From the NCBI GenBank assembly GCA_024641225.1, contig JAHEDN010000004.1, positions 1 to 23,446 of the forward strand: a stretch of 23,446 bases of DNA, given 5' to 3'. Positions 1 to 8,962 of this stretch are shown one piece after another. How positions within the stretch are numbered: position 1 is the stretch's first letter; each line of letters begins with the position of its first letter. The notes below the pieces were generated by a model. It saw only the letters and a program-made list of their open reading frames with translations, was not told the DNA's origin and made no database searches. The position numbers were made by a program, and so were the translations under genes. The stretch comes from Burkholderiales bacterium (lineage in GTDB: Bacteria > Pseudomonadota > Gammaproteobacteria > Burkholderiales > Burkholderiaceae_F).

Positions 1-1
1 C

Positions 2-1645
2 GGCGAACATGGCATCGGCATGACCAAGCTGGAATTCCTGACCGACGAGGAGACGAAGCAGTTCCGCGCCTACAAGAATCGCGTCGATCCCGAAGGCCGC
101 TTCAACAAGGGCAAGCTCCTGCCGGGCGCCACGCTCGAGGCTGCGTACACGCCGAGCTTCGGCCTGATGGGTCACGAGTCGCTGATCATGCAGCACTCCG
201 ACATCAATTCGATTTCGGACGCGATCAAGGACTGCCTGCGCTGCGGCAAGTGCAAGCCGGTGTGCGCCACGCACGTGCCGCGGGCCAACCTGCTTTACTC
301 GCCGCGCAACAAGGTCCTTGCCACGTCGCTGCTGATCGAGGCCTTCCTGTACGAGGAGCAGACCCGGCGCGGCATTTCGCTGCGGCACTGGGACGAGTTC
401 GACGACGTCGCCGGTCACTGCACGGTCTGTCACAAGTGCGCCACGCCGTGCCCGGTCGACATCGACTTCGGCGACGTGACGATGGCGATGCGCGATCTGC
501 TGCGGCGGATGGGCAAGAAGCGCTTCAACCCCGGTGGCGCCGCATCGATGCTGTTCCTGAACGCGACCCGGCCGGAAACGATCAAGCTGGTGCGCAAGCT
601 GATGATCGACTGGGGGTTCAAGGCGCAGCGACTGGGCAACCGGTTCTTCGCCCTCGCCGCGCGCGCGCAGACGCGGCAGCCGCCCGCGTCCACCGGCAGG
701 GCGCCGCTCAAAGCGCAGGTGATCCACTTCGTCAACAAGAAGATGCCGGCCGGCCTGCCGAAGAAGACGGCGCGTGCGCTGCTCGACATCGAGGACCGCC
801 GTTACGTGCCGATCATCCGCAACCCCGAGAAGACGCCGGCCGATGCGGAGGCGGTGTTTTATTTTCCCGGCTGTGGTTCGGAGCGGCTGTTCTCGCAGGT
901 GGGGCTCGCCACGCAGGCGATGCTATGGCATGTCGGCGTGCAGACGGTGCTGCCGCCAGGCTACCTCTGCTGCGGCTATCCACAGCGTGGCTCGGGACAG
1001 TTCGACCGGGCGGAGAAGATCATCACCGACAACCGGGTGCTGTTGCACCGCGTCGCGAACACGCTTAACTACCTCGACATCAGGACGGTCGTGGTCAGCT
1101 GCGGAACGTGCTACGACCAGCTCGTCGGCTATGAGTTCGAGCAGATCTTCCCCGGCTGCCGCATCGTCGACATCCACGAGTACCTGCTCGAAAAGGGCGT
1201 GCGGCTCGACGGCGTGACGGGCGTTCGCTACATGTATCACGACCCCTGCCACAGTCCGATGAAGCAGAACGACCCGATGCAGACGGTGAACTCGCTGATT
1301 GCCACCGCCGACGGCCGCAGGATCAGCCGGAGCGATCGCTGCTGCGGTGAGTCCGGCACGCTCGCCGTGACTCGGCCCGATGTGTCGACCCAGGTGCGCT
1401 TCCGCAAGGAACAGGAGCTGCGCAAGGGGGCCGCAGAGCTGCGTGCCGACGGCTTCGGTGGCGAGGTCAAGGTGCTGACCTCGTGTCCGTCGTGCCTGCA
1501 GGGTCTGGCCCGCTACAACGACGATGCCGATCTCGATGCCGACTACATCGTCGTCGAACTGGCGTGCCACCTGCTCGGTGCCGACTGGCTGCCGCGCTAC
1601 GTGGCGGCAGCCAACAGCGGTGGCATCGAGCGGGTGCTGGTTTGA
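2..1645 (+). CDS. FAD-linked oxidase / 4Fe-4S dicluster oxidoreductase, C-terminal part (DUF3683-type)
   Basis: The reading frame is already open at base 2 with GEHGIGMTKLEF, the conserved C-terminal motif of FAD-linked oxidases of the D-lactate/glycolate dehydrogenase type. The gene therefore starts upstream, and the ATG at 20 is internal. 547 residues are visible. Two ferredoxin-like clusters follow: CLRCGKCKPVC (visible residues about 78-88) and CTVCHKCATPC (about 140-150). After them come two CCG-type cysteine-rich repeats marked by CCGYPQ and CCGESG, with an intervening DPCHSP motif. This order (FAD oxidase, dicluster, CCG repeats) matches the very large DUF3683-containing proteins common in Burkholderiales, which probably oxidise a 2-hydroxyacid and pass electrons to the quinone pool or another carrier. 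The substrate is not deducible. Its stop codon overlaps the TTG start of the following HIT gene. Confidence 0.88.
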   Translation, partial: GEHGIGMTKLEFLTDEETKQFRAYKNRVDPEGRFNKGKLLPGATLEAAYTPSFGLMGHESLIMQHSDINSISDAIKDCLRCGKCKPVCATHVPRANLLYSPRNKVLATSLLIEAFLYEEQTRRGISLRHWDEFDDVAGHCTVCHKCATPCPVDIDFGDVTMAMRDLLRRMGKKRFNPGGAASMLFLNATRPETIKLVRKLMIDWGFKAQRLGNRFFALAARAQTRQPPASTGRAPLKAQVIHFVNKKMPAGLPKKTARALLDIEDRRYVPIIRNPEKTPADAEAVFYFPGCGSERLFSQVGLATQAMLWHVGVQTVLPPGYLCCGYPQRGSGQFDRAEKIITDNRVLLHRVANTLNYLDIRTVVVSCGTCYDQLVGYEFEQIFPGCRIVDIHEYLLEKGVRLDGVTGVRYMYHDPCHSPMKQNDPMQTVNSLIATADGRRISRSDRCCGESGTLAVTRPDVSTQVRFRKEQELRKGAAELRADGFGGEVKVLTSCPSCLQGLARYNDDADLDADYIVVELACHLLGADWLPRYVAAANSGGIERVLV

Positions 1646-2076
1646 GCCCGCCGACGTGCGCGCTGTGCGCCGACGACGGCGGCGAAGTGCTGGCCCGCAG
1701 CGGCCTGCTGCGCGTAGTCCTCGTCGATGACGCCGACTATCCGGGCTACGTGCGGGTGATCGTCAACGCGCACGTGCGCGAGATGACCGATCTGGCGCCC
1801 GCGGACCGCCGACGCCTGCTCGACGCAGTCTTCGCCGTCGAGTCTGCCCAGCGCGAGGTATGTGCGCCGCACAAGATCAACCTCGCCAGCTTCGGCAACG
1901 TGACGCCGCATGTGCACTGGCACGTGATTCCGCGCTTCGTCGACGACGCGCATTTCCCGGAGCCGGTCTGGGGTGTGCGGCAGCGCGAGCCCGAGACGGC
2001 GCGCCTGGCAGAACGGCGAGCGCGGCTCGACGCCCTGCGCGCGGCAGTCGCCGCCCGGCTAGCGGCCGCGGCCTGA
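1642..2076 (+). CDS. HIT family protein (histidine-triad nucleotide hydrolase)
   Basis: A 144-residue protein with the histidine triad HVHWHVIPR at residues 90-98 (H90, H92, H94), preceded by the usual NxxSFGN-like segment (INLASFGNVTPHVH). HIT proteins hydrolyse or transfer nucleotidyl groups, and the central histidine forms the nucleotidylated intermediate. A cytosolic phosphoramidase or diadenosine-polyphosphate hydrolase role is likely by family, but the substrate is unknown. The start is the TTG at 1642, which overlaps the upstream stop in the string TTTGA. An in-frame ATG at 1483 would give an unlikely 160-base overlap and no HIT homology there. An N-terminal CALC (residues 6-9) resembles the short cysteine pair seen at the start of many HIT proteins. 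The gene is likely co-transcribed and translationally coupled with the oxidoreductase. Confidence 0.88.
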   Translation: MSPPTCALCADDGGEVLARSGLLRVVLVDDADYPGYVRVIVNAHVREMTDLAPADRRRLLDAVFAVESAQREVCAPHKINLASFGNVTPHVHWHVIPRFVDDAHFPEPVWGVRQREPETARLAERRARLDALRAAVAARLAAAA

Positions 2077-2089
2077 TCGGGCCGCGGCC
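2064..2089. terminator. GC-rich hairpin between convergent genes
   Basis: GGCCGCGGCC at 2064-2073 and again at 2080-2089 form a 10-bp stem around the 6-base loop TGATCG, which contains the HIT stop codon. It sits between convergent HIT (+) and comF (-). There is no T-tract on either side, so it is a structural hairpin that could end or pause transcription rather than a canonical intrinsic terminator. Confidence 0.4.
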
Positions 2090-2096
2090 AGGCACC

Positions 2097-2843
2097 CTAC
2101 GCGGTGCGAGCCACGACCAGGTTCGTCACCCGCACCGCGCCGGCGCGCTTCAGCGTCGTTGCGATCTCGTCCAGAGTCGAGCCGGAAGTCATCACGTCGT
2201 CGATCACCGCGATGTGCATGTCGGCGAGTTCGCCGCAGGCGACGAAGGCGCCGCGCACGTTGCGGCGGCGCTCGGCCAGCGCCAGGTCCATCTGCGCCGC
2301 AGTGTGCCGCGTGCGCAGCAGGATGTCGCCGCGCAGTGGCCTGTCGCAGGCCGCCGCCATGCGCCGCGCGATCTCGTGGGCCTGGTTGAAGCCGCGCTCG
2401 GCCTGGCGTTCGAAGGCGAGCGGCACCGGGCAGATCGCGTCGGCTCCGGACAGGAGGCGCTGCGCGGCACCGGCGAGCAGCGCCCCGAACGCGGAAGCGA
2501 GCGGCAGCCGGCCGCCGAACTTCAACGCTGCGATCATCCGGTCCACTGGAGGGGCGTAGTCGGCCAGTGCGATCGTTGCATCGAAGTGCGGTGGCGCGCT
2601 CAGGCAGCGGCCGCAGCGATCTCCGGGCTGGGCCGGTGCCGGCAGACGAAGCGCGCAGACTGCGCAGCGCGGTACTTGCGCCGCGAAAAAATCCTGCGCG
2701 CAGCCTGCGCACAGCGGGTCGCCAGGCGCGATGTCGCACACCACGCAGCGCGGCGCGAGCAGTCGTCGCAGCGGCGCCATGCCGAGCACGAACAGGCTGC
2801 GCGGCGCGCGCTCCACACCGCCGTCGGGACCGGAGGTCGTCAT
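2097..2843 (-). CDS. comF: ComF family phosphoribosyltransferase
   Basis: A 248-residue protein from the ATG at 2843; an internal ATG at 2780 (MAPLRRLL) would give 227 residues and is also plausible, since neither start has a good Shine-Dalgarno. The N-terminal zinc-finger part has four cysteine pairs: CVVC (33-36), CAGC (45-48), CAVC (60-63) and CGRC (77-80). The C-terminal phosphoribosyltransferase domain has the RGFNQAHEIAR signature (150-160) and the PRPP-binding loop IDDVMTSGST (214-223). ComF/GntX proteins are linked to DNA uptake and to nutrient use by unidentified reactions; binding of PRPP is inferred from the loop. It is convergent with the HIT gene and divergent from bioC, with 75 bases between the two start codons. 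Confidence 0.9.
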   Translation of the reverse strand: MTTSGPDGGVERAPRSLFVLGMAPLRRLLAPRCVVCDIAPGDPLCAGCAQDFFAAQVPRCAVCALRLPAPAQPGDRCGRCLSAPPHFDATIALADYAPPVDRMIAALKFGGRLPLASAFGALLAGAAQRLLSGADAICPVPLAFERQAERGFNQAHEIARRMAAACDRPLRGDILLRTRHTAAQMDLALAERRRNVRGAFVACGELADMHIAVIDDVMTSGSTLDEIATTLKRAGAVRVTNLVVARTA

Positions 2844-2855
2844 CAGCGGCCAGCA

Positions 2856-2861
2856 TATACT
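2856..2861 (+). promoter_or_regulatory. Candidate -10 box for bioC
   Basis: TATACT in the short divergent region between comF and bioC matches the sigma-70 -10 consensus at five of six positions and lies about 58 bases before the bioC ATG. No convincing -35 hexamer is visible at 16-18 bases upstream, so this is a weak call. Confidence 0.3.
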
Positions 2862-2918
2862 CGCGGCGCTCTTCGCCAGCACGGTGCCCCGCGCCCCGTA
2901 CCCGCCCGACGCCCCGTC

Positions 2919-3851
2919 ATGTCGCTCGGCCCCGGCACCTCCGAACTCACCCCAACCATCGTCGATCCGCCGCGGATGGCGGCGCGTATCGATACGGTGC
3001 GGCGCCAGTTCGACCGTCGCGCCGCGCGCTTCGCGCAGCACGATTTCATCGTTCGCGAAGTCGGCCGCCGGCTGATCGAGCGGCTGCAGGTCATCCGTCT
3101 CGACGCGCGACGCATCGTCGACGTCGGCTGCGGCACCGGCGGCGCGCGAGATGCGCTGCTGGAGCGCTATCCACAGGCGCACTGGCTTGGCGTCGACATC
3201 TCGCCGGCGATGCTCGCCGGTTCCGCATCGACTTCGCTGCTGGCGCGCCTGCTGCCATGGCGCGCGGCGCGCGCGCGGTTGGCATGCGCCGAGGCGGCAG
3301 CGCTGCCGCTCGCCGACGGCAGCGTCGATCTGGTGTTCTCGAATCTCATGCTGCACTGGCACCCGCAACCGCATACCGTGTTTCCGGAGTGGCTGCGCGT
3401 GCTTCGCGTCGACGGGCTGCTGCTGTTCTCGTGTTTCGGCCCCGACACGCTGAAGGAGCTACGTTCGGCTTATGCCGCGGCCGGAATCGACGCGCGGCCG
3501 ATCCCGTTCGTCGACATGCACGACTTCGGCGACATGATGATCGCAGCGGGCTTCGCCACGCCGGTTATGGACGCCGAGACGATCCGCCTCACCTTCGCGT
3601 CGCCGCAGGGGTTGCTCCGCGAGGTCGCCGCGCTTGGCGGAAACCCCTGCGACGACCGCGCGGCGGGCCTCGTCGCCGGCAGCCGCGCGCGTGCGCTGCT
3701 CTCGGCGTTGCGGGCGACGTCCGATGCCGAGGGGCGGATCGCGCTCAGCTTCGAAGTAGCCTACGGCCATGCGTGGAAGCCGCAGCCGCGCGGTCGTGGA
3801 CAGTCGACCGTACTTCTCGATGACCTGCGTACGCAGTTGCGCAGGGCGTGA
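2919..3851 (+). CDS. bioC: Malonyl-ACP O-methyltransferase BioC-like (SAM-dependent methyltransferase)
   Basis: A 310-residue class I methyltransferase. The family-typical opening VRRQFDRRAARFAQHDF (about 28-44) is followed by the SAM-binding motif VDVGCGTGG (67-75), acidic motif II at D93, and FSNLMLHW (around 146-153), which is characteristic of BioC. BioC methylates the free carboxyl of malonyl-ACP to start pimelate synthesis for biotin. The ATG at 2919 is used; a second in-frame ATG at 2976 (MAARIDTV) begins closer to where family members usually start and would give 291 residues. The preceding comF is divergent, an arrangement I recall from other betaproteobacteria. No other biotin genes lie in this window, so the assignment rests on motifs only; a related methyltransferase role cannot be excluded. 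Confidence 0.75.
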   Translation: MSLGPGTSELTPTIVDPPRMAARIDTVRRQFDRRAARFAQHDFIVREVGRRLIERLQVIRLDARRIVDVGCGTGGARDALLERYPQAHWLGVDISPAMLAGSASTSLLARLLPWRAARARLACAEAAALPLADGSVDLVFSNLMLHWHPQPHTVFPEWLRVLRVDGLLLFSCFGPDTLKELRSAYAAAGIDARPIPFVDMHDFGDMMIAAGFATPVMDAETIRLTFASPQGLLREVAALGGNPCDDRAAGLVAGSRARALLSALRATSDAEGRIALSFEVAYGHAWKPQPRGRGQSTVLLDDLRTQLRRA

Positions 3852-3920
3852 CGGGAGCGAGACATCGTATTCTGCAAACTGCGGTCGACCGGCCGCGATC
3901 AACATGGGGAGGAAGCCGAG

Positions 3921-4409
3921 ATGGGTCTTTTTTCATTCCTGAAGGAAGCGGGGCAGAAGCTGTTCGGCAAGGAGGTCAAGGCCGCCGAGGCCGCGACGGC
4001 CGACCCGGCCAAGAAGGCCGAGGCCGACCGCGCCGCGGCAACGGCGATCGAGAACTATGTGCAGACACTCGGCCTGAAGATCACGGCTTTCACCGTGACT
4101 TTCGACACGGCGACCGGGATCGCCAAGGTCTACGGCGTCGCCGACGATCAGGAGACCAAGGAGAAGGCGATTCTTGCGGCGGGCAACGTCGAGGGAGTCG
4201 CCGGCGTCGACGACCAGATGACGGTCTCGATTGCCGCGCCGGCCGCCCAGTTCTATACGGTGGTCAAGGGCGACACGCTGTCGAAGATCGCCAAGCAGTT
4301 CTACGGCAACGCCAACGAGTACATGCGCATCTTCGACGCCAACAAGCCGATGCTCACCCACCCGGACAAGATCTACCCGGGGCAGAACCTGCGCATTCCG
4401 TCGAAGTAA
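3921..4409 (+). CDS. BON and LysM domain protein (Kbp/YgaU-like potassium-binding protein)
   Basis: A 162-residue soluble protein with the layout of E. coli Kbp (YgaU): an N-terminal amphipathic start (MGLFSFLKEAGQKLFG), a BON domain at about 40-103, and a C-terminal LysM domain at about 110-160 containing YTVVKGDTLSKIAKQFYG and the closing PGQNLRIP. No signal peptide is present, which fits Kbp, described as a cytoplasmic K+-binding protein rather than a peptidoglycan binder. A strong Shine-Dalgarno (GGGGAGGA, 3906-3913) precedes the ATG by seven bases. Domain order and length match the family closely. The potassium role is transferred from E. coli, not shown here. Confidence 0.88.
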   Translation: MGLFSFLKEAGQKLFGKEVKAAEAATADPAKKAEADRAAATAIENYVQTLGLKITAFTVTFDTATGIAKVYGVADDQETKEKAILAAGNVEGVAGVDDQMTVSIAAPAAQFYTVVKGDTLSKIAKQFYGNANEYMRIFDANKPMLTHPDKIYPGQNLRIPSK

Positions 4410-4643
4410 GCGCGCCGTTTCGCACTGCGGGCCGAGGTTGTCGCGGCCCGGCGCCGGTTGCCGACGCGGCGTCTTGGCGGGCGTGCGTGGCCCCTTACCT
4501 ACCCGGGGGGGATGCGCGGCGGCCGCCAATGCCTATAATCCGCCGCTTTGCGCCGGGCCGGGCCCATATTTTCGGGACGGCCACGCCGACGGGGCTCCGC
4601 TGCTGGTACCCGTGTGCGCACAGAGTTCTGCGAAGCCCTGTCG
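4410..4643. other. Intergenic region upstream of the oxidase operon
   Basis: 234 bases between the LysM gene and DUF2244. It holds a perfect TATAAT (4534-4539) and a leader of about 100 bases. I see no intrinsic terminator with a T-tract after the LysM gene, no RNA gene, and no open frame that looks like a protein. An alternative in-frame ATG for DUF2244 at 4548 lies inside it. Confidence 0.5.
4534..4539 (+). promoter_or_regulatory. -10 promoter box for the DUF2244-ctaC-ctaD operon
   Basis: A perfect TATAAT in the context AATGCCTATAATCCGCC, which stands out in this GC-rich DNA. It would place transcription start near 4546 and leave a leader of roughly 98 bases before the DUF2244 ATG at 4644. 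The -35 region is poor, suggesting activator dependence or a lineage-specific -35. Confidence 0.5.
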
Positions 4644-5108
4644 ATGATTGATCCTGCCCGTTGCTGGATGATCAAGCGCAACTGCTCGGCGAGCCCGAAG
4701 CAGCTGGCCTGGGTCTTCGCGTCGATCGTCGCCGTGTCGTTCGCTTTCGGCGCCGCTTTCGCCGCGCAGGGGCTGTGGCTGGTGCTGCCCTTCGTCGGCG
4801 CCGAGATGCTCGCGGTGGCAGCCGCCTTTTTCTGCTACGGCCGAGGGGCGGCGGACTACGAGCGGATCGAGATCGGCGGCGGCGAGATCGCCGTCGAGCA
4901 GATGGAGGGGAGCCAGCGTTCGGTGCGGCGTCTGCCGTCGCCATGGGCGCGGGTCGAGCTGCAGCGGCTCGGGCGGAGCGGCCGGACAACGGTCTGGCTT
5001 GCCGCCGGGGCGGAACGCATCGAGGTGGGGCGCCACCTGCTCGATGCGCGTCGCGTGCAGCTGGCGCAGGAACTGAGGATGGCGCTTGCCCGGCCTATGC
5101 CGGCGTGA
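4644..5108 (+). CDS. DUF2244 family membrane protein
   Basis: A 154-residue protein with two closely spaced hydrophobic segments near residues 22-42 and 45-66, followed by a soluble C-terminal domain containing YERIEIGGGEIAVEQ and WARVELQR, which fit DUF2244. DUF2244 proteins often stand directly in front of ctaC in betaproteobacteria, and their function is unknown; a role in assembly or stability of the oxidase is inferred from position only. The ATG at 4644 places the start just before the usual NCSASPKQL segment. The frame also opens at 4548, but that extension is Arg/Gly-rich low-complexity and lies right after the promoter -10 box. It is the first gene of the oxidase operon, 43 bases before ctaC. 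Confidence 0.8.
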   Translation: MIDPARCWMIKRNCSASPKQLAWVFASIVAVSFAFGAAFAAQGLWLVLPFVGAEMLAVAAAFFCYGRGAADYERIEIGGGEIAVEQMEGSQRSVRRLPSPWARVELQRLGRSGRTTVWLAAGAERIEVGRHLLDARRVQLAQELRMALARPMPA

Positions 5109-5151
5109 CGCGTCCTCGAACGATCGTGAATTGCAGCGCAGGAACGACAAG

Positions 5152-6297
5152 ATGACGATTCGCTCGATGTGGCAGACACTCCTGAAGTTGGCCGTGGCGG
5201 CAGCAGCGACCGCCGCCGCAGGCAGCGCCGCTGCAATTCAGAGCCGCTACAACCTGGCGCCGCCGGTCACGCGCATCGCCGAGGAAATCCACAGCCTGCA
5301 CTGGATGATGCTGGTCATCTGCGGCGTGATCTTTGTCGCGGTTTTCGGCGTCATGTTCTATTCGATCTACGCGCACCGCAGGTCGAAGGGTGCCGTGGCG
5401 GCCAATTTCCACGAGAGCACGAAGGTCGAAATCGTCTGGACGGTGATTCCGTTCCTGATCGTGATCGGCATGGCCGTGCCTGCGACCAAGACGGTGGTCG
5501 CGATGAAGGACACCAGCAACGCCGACCTGACGATCAAGGCCACCGGCTACCAGTGGATGTGGGGCTACGACTACCTGAAGGGCGAAGGCGAAGGGATCTC
5601 GTTCCTGTCGCGCCTGTCGACGCCCCGCGCGCAGATCGACGGCTCCGATGCGGCCGGCCGCCTGGCCAACAAGACGTATCTCATCGAGGTCGACAACGAA
5701 GTCGTGGTGCCGGTGAACAAGAAGGTGCGCGTGATCACCACCGCCAACGACGTAATCCACGCCTGGTTCGTTCCGGCCTTCGGCGTCAAGCAGGACGCGA
5801 TCCCCGGCTTCGTGCGCGACACGTGGTTCCGTGCGGAGAAGGTCGGCACCTACCGCGGCCAGTGCGCCGAGCTGTGCGGCAAGGACCATGCCTTCATGCC
5901 GATCGTGGTGCGCGTCGTGAGCGCCGAGGACTACAGCAAGTGGGTCGGCGAGAAGAAGCAGGCGCTGGCCGCGGCCCAGGACGATCCGAACAAGACCTGG
6001 GAGCTTGCCGAGCTGAAAGAGCGCGGCGCCAAGGTCTACGCGGCCAACTGCCAAGCCTGCCACCAGGCCAACGGCCAGGGCGTCAAGGGCGCCTTCCCGG
6101 CCCTCGACGGGAGCCAGGTGGTGATGAACAAGGAGCAGCAGATCGCGATCTTGCTCAACGGCAAGAACGCGATGCCGTCGTGGAAGGCGCTGTCGGACGT
6201 CGAACTGGCCGCCGTCGCAACCTACGTCAAGAACAGCTGGGGCAACAGCGCGGGCTCGGCGGTACAGCCGTCCGAGTTCACCGCAGCCCGCAAATGA
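5152..6297 (+). CDS. ctaC: Cytochrome c oxidase subunit II with fused cytochrome c domain (caa3-type)
   Basis: A 381-residue subunit II. Order of parts: signal sequence (residues about 1-27), two transmembrane helices (about 48-70 and 88-108), a cupredoxin domain with the CuA ligands H203, the CAELCGKDHAFM block (C238, C242, H246, M249), then a C-terminal cytochrome c domain with the heme-binding CQACH (C300, C303, H304) and probable axial ligand M341 in NAMPSW. CuA receives electrons and passes them to heme a in subunit I. The fused heme c makes this a caa3-type subunit that can carry its own electron donor. The ATG at 5152 follows AGGA at 5140-5143 and gives a clean signal peptide; the frame extends to 5086 but overlaps DUF2244. 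ctaD follows after 44 bases. Confidence 0.97.
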   Translation: MTIRSMWQTLLKLAVAAAATAAAGSAAAIQSRYNLAPPVTRIAEEIHSLHWMMLVICGVIFVAVFGVMFYSIYAHRRSKGAVAANFHESTKVEIVWTVIPFLIVIGMAVPATKTVVAMKDTSNADLTIKATGYQWMWGYDYLKGEGEGISFLSRLSTPRAQIDGSDAAGRLANKTYLIEVDNEVVVPVNKKVRVITTANDVIHAWFVPAFGVKQDAIPGFVRDTWFRAEKVGTYRGQCAELCGKDHAFMPIVVRVVSAEDYSKWVGEKKQALAAAQDDPNKTWELAELKERGAKVYAANCQACHQANGQGVKGAFPALDGSQVVMNKEQQIAILLNGKNAMPSWKALSDVELAAVATYVKNSWGNSAGSAVQPSEFTAARK

Positions 6298-6341
6298 GTC
6301 GAGTTCTGAGCCCCTTTCGGATCCGCCACTGAGGTAAAGCC

Positions 6342-7946
<1,605 letters not shown>

Positions 7947-7992
7947 ACATGATCGGCCGCCACGGCGGCGGCGTTCCAAGGCAGACCAGGCC

Positions 7993-8106
7993 ATGGTGAG
8001 CGAAGGCGACAAACGGCAGAACCGCAGGACCGCGCTGATCCTGCTGTCGGTCGTCGCCGTGTTCTTCGTCGGCGTGGTCGTCCGCCACTGGCTGTACGGC
8101 GGCTGA
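7993..8106 (+). CDS. Cytochrome oxidase small assembly protein (37 aa)
   Basis: A 37-residue open frame beginning MVSEGDKRQNRRTALI and ending HWLYGG. It has a basic, polar N-terminus followed by one hydrophobic helix at residues about 13-30 (ALILLSVVAVFFVGVVV) and no other features. Its place between ctaD and ctaG, and the pattern of a KRQNRR-like basic patch before a single membrane span, match the tiny 'cytochrome oxidase small assembly protein' annotated at the same position in Burkholderiales. It is 46 bases after ctaD and 16 bases before ctaG. The frame is open further upstream inside ctaD, but the ATG at 7993 is the only start that makes sense. Function is inferred from position; it is short enough to be missed by length cut-offs. 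Confidence 0.75.
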   Translation: MVSEGDKRQNRRTALILLSVVAVFFVGVVVRHWLYGG

Positions 8107-8122
8107 GCCGGGTCCTGCAGAC

Positions 8123-8704
8123 ATGAGCGACGCACACACGTCACCGCCCGAAAACCGCGCCATCCTGCGCAAGCTGCTGGTCGTGGCGGCGTTGATGTTC
8201 GCCTTCGGCTGGGCGCTGATCCCGCTGTATCGCAAGATTTGCGAGGTGACCGGGATCAACCTGCTGACGAACAAGGATCCGGCGGCGGAGGCGCGTGCAC
8301 GCAACACGCAGGTCGACACCAGCCGCACGATCGTCGTCGAGTTCGACGCCAACCGGCAGGGACCCTGGCGCTTCAGGCCGCAGGTGAACCATGTCACGGT
8401 CCATCCCGGCGAGTTGGTCCACGTCGATTACGATCTGGTCAACCTCGAGGGCCGCGCGATGGTCGGGCAGGCGATCCCGAGCTATGCGCCGATGCAGTCG
8501 GCCCGCTACTTCCAGAAGCTGGAGTGCTTCTGCTTCAAGCAGCAGGTGCTGGCCGCCGGAGAGACGCGCAGGTTCCCGGTGGTGTTCTTCGTCGATCCGG
8601 AGTTGCCGAAGGACGTGACGCAGATCACGCTCTCGTACACCTTCTTCGAGGTCGCCGGCGCACTGCCGCAGGCGGGCAAGGACGCTGCCGGTGCAGGCGG
8701 CTGA
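8123..8704 (+). CDS. ctaG: Cytochrome c oxidase assembly protein CtaG/Cox11
   Basis: A 193-residue Cox11-family copper chaperone. One N-terminal membrane anchor at about residues 17-36 (LLVVAALMFAFGWALIPLY) is followed by the periplasmic immunoglobulin-like domain with the copper-binding ECFCF motif (C135, C137) and the conserved FFVDPELP and ITLSYTFF blocks. Cox11/CtaG delivers copper to CuB in subunit I. Length is normal for the family. The ATG at 8123 lies 16 bases after the 37-residue gene, and the next gene begins one base after this stop, so translation is likely coupled. Confidence 0.96.
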   Translation: MSDAHTSPPENRAILRKLLVVAALMFAFGWALIPLYRKICEVTGINLLTNKDPAAEARARNTQVDTSRTIVVEFDANRQGPWRFRPQVNHVTVHPGELVHVDYDLVNLEGRAMVGQAIPSYAPMQSARYFQKLECFCFKQQVLAAGETRRFPVVFFVDPELPKDVTQITLSYTFFEVAGALPQAGKDAAGAGG

Positions 8705-8705
8705 G

Positions 8706-8918
8706 ATGAATCCGGCCGAGGCTCCGCATCGCCGCAAGGCATCGCTGGGCCAGACCGCGCGCGCGGTCTTCTGGTCGTTCTTCGGCGTGCGCAAGCGCGC
8801 CCACTACGAAGCCGATTCGGCGCAGCTGAATCCGGTGCACGTGATCGTCATGGGGGTGATCGGCGCGGCAATCTTCGTCGCCGTGCTGATCCTTATCGTC
8901 CGCTGGGTCGTCGGCTGA
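8706..8918 (+). CDS. DUF2970 domain small membrane protein
   Basis: A 70-residue protein with one C-terminal transmembrane helix (VHVIVMGVIGAAIFVAVLILIVRWVV). The N-terminal part carries the DUF2970 signature GQTARAVFWSFFGVRKRAHYEADSAQLNP (described here by its key residues W, SFFGVR and YE.D). DUF2970 proteins are regularly found between ctaG and ctaE in betaproteobacteria; function is unknown and a role in oxidase assembly or as an accessory subunit is inferred from context. I chose the ATG at 8706 (one base after the ctaG stop); a GTG at 8691 would add five residues and overlap ctaG. Confidence 0.82.
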   Translation: MNPAEAPHRRKASLGQTARAVFWSFFGVRKRAHYEADSAQLNPVHVIVMGVIGAAIFVAVLILIVRWVVG

Positions 8919-8962
8919 AGACCGGCACGGGCAAGTACGGAAGGTCGAGAGGGGAGAGCAAG

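Noticed and set aside
2064..2089. Two copies of GGCCGCGGCC as a possible protein-binding direct repeat
   Set aside because: Each copy is itself palindromic, so direct and inverted repeats cannot be told apart; its place between convergent genes fits a simple hairpin better.
1860..2918. A long in-frame extension upstream of bioC
   Set aside because: It runs through the HIT gene and antisense to comF, contains no domain, and is produced by the absence of stop codons in GC-rich DNA.
2097..3374. A 425-residue minus-strand frame apparently fusing a novel N-terminal region to ComF
   Set aside because: The extra N-terminal part is the antisense of bioC, low-complexity Arg/Ala-rich sequence typical of GC-rich shadow frames; real ComF similarity begins near 2843-2780.
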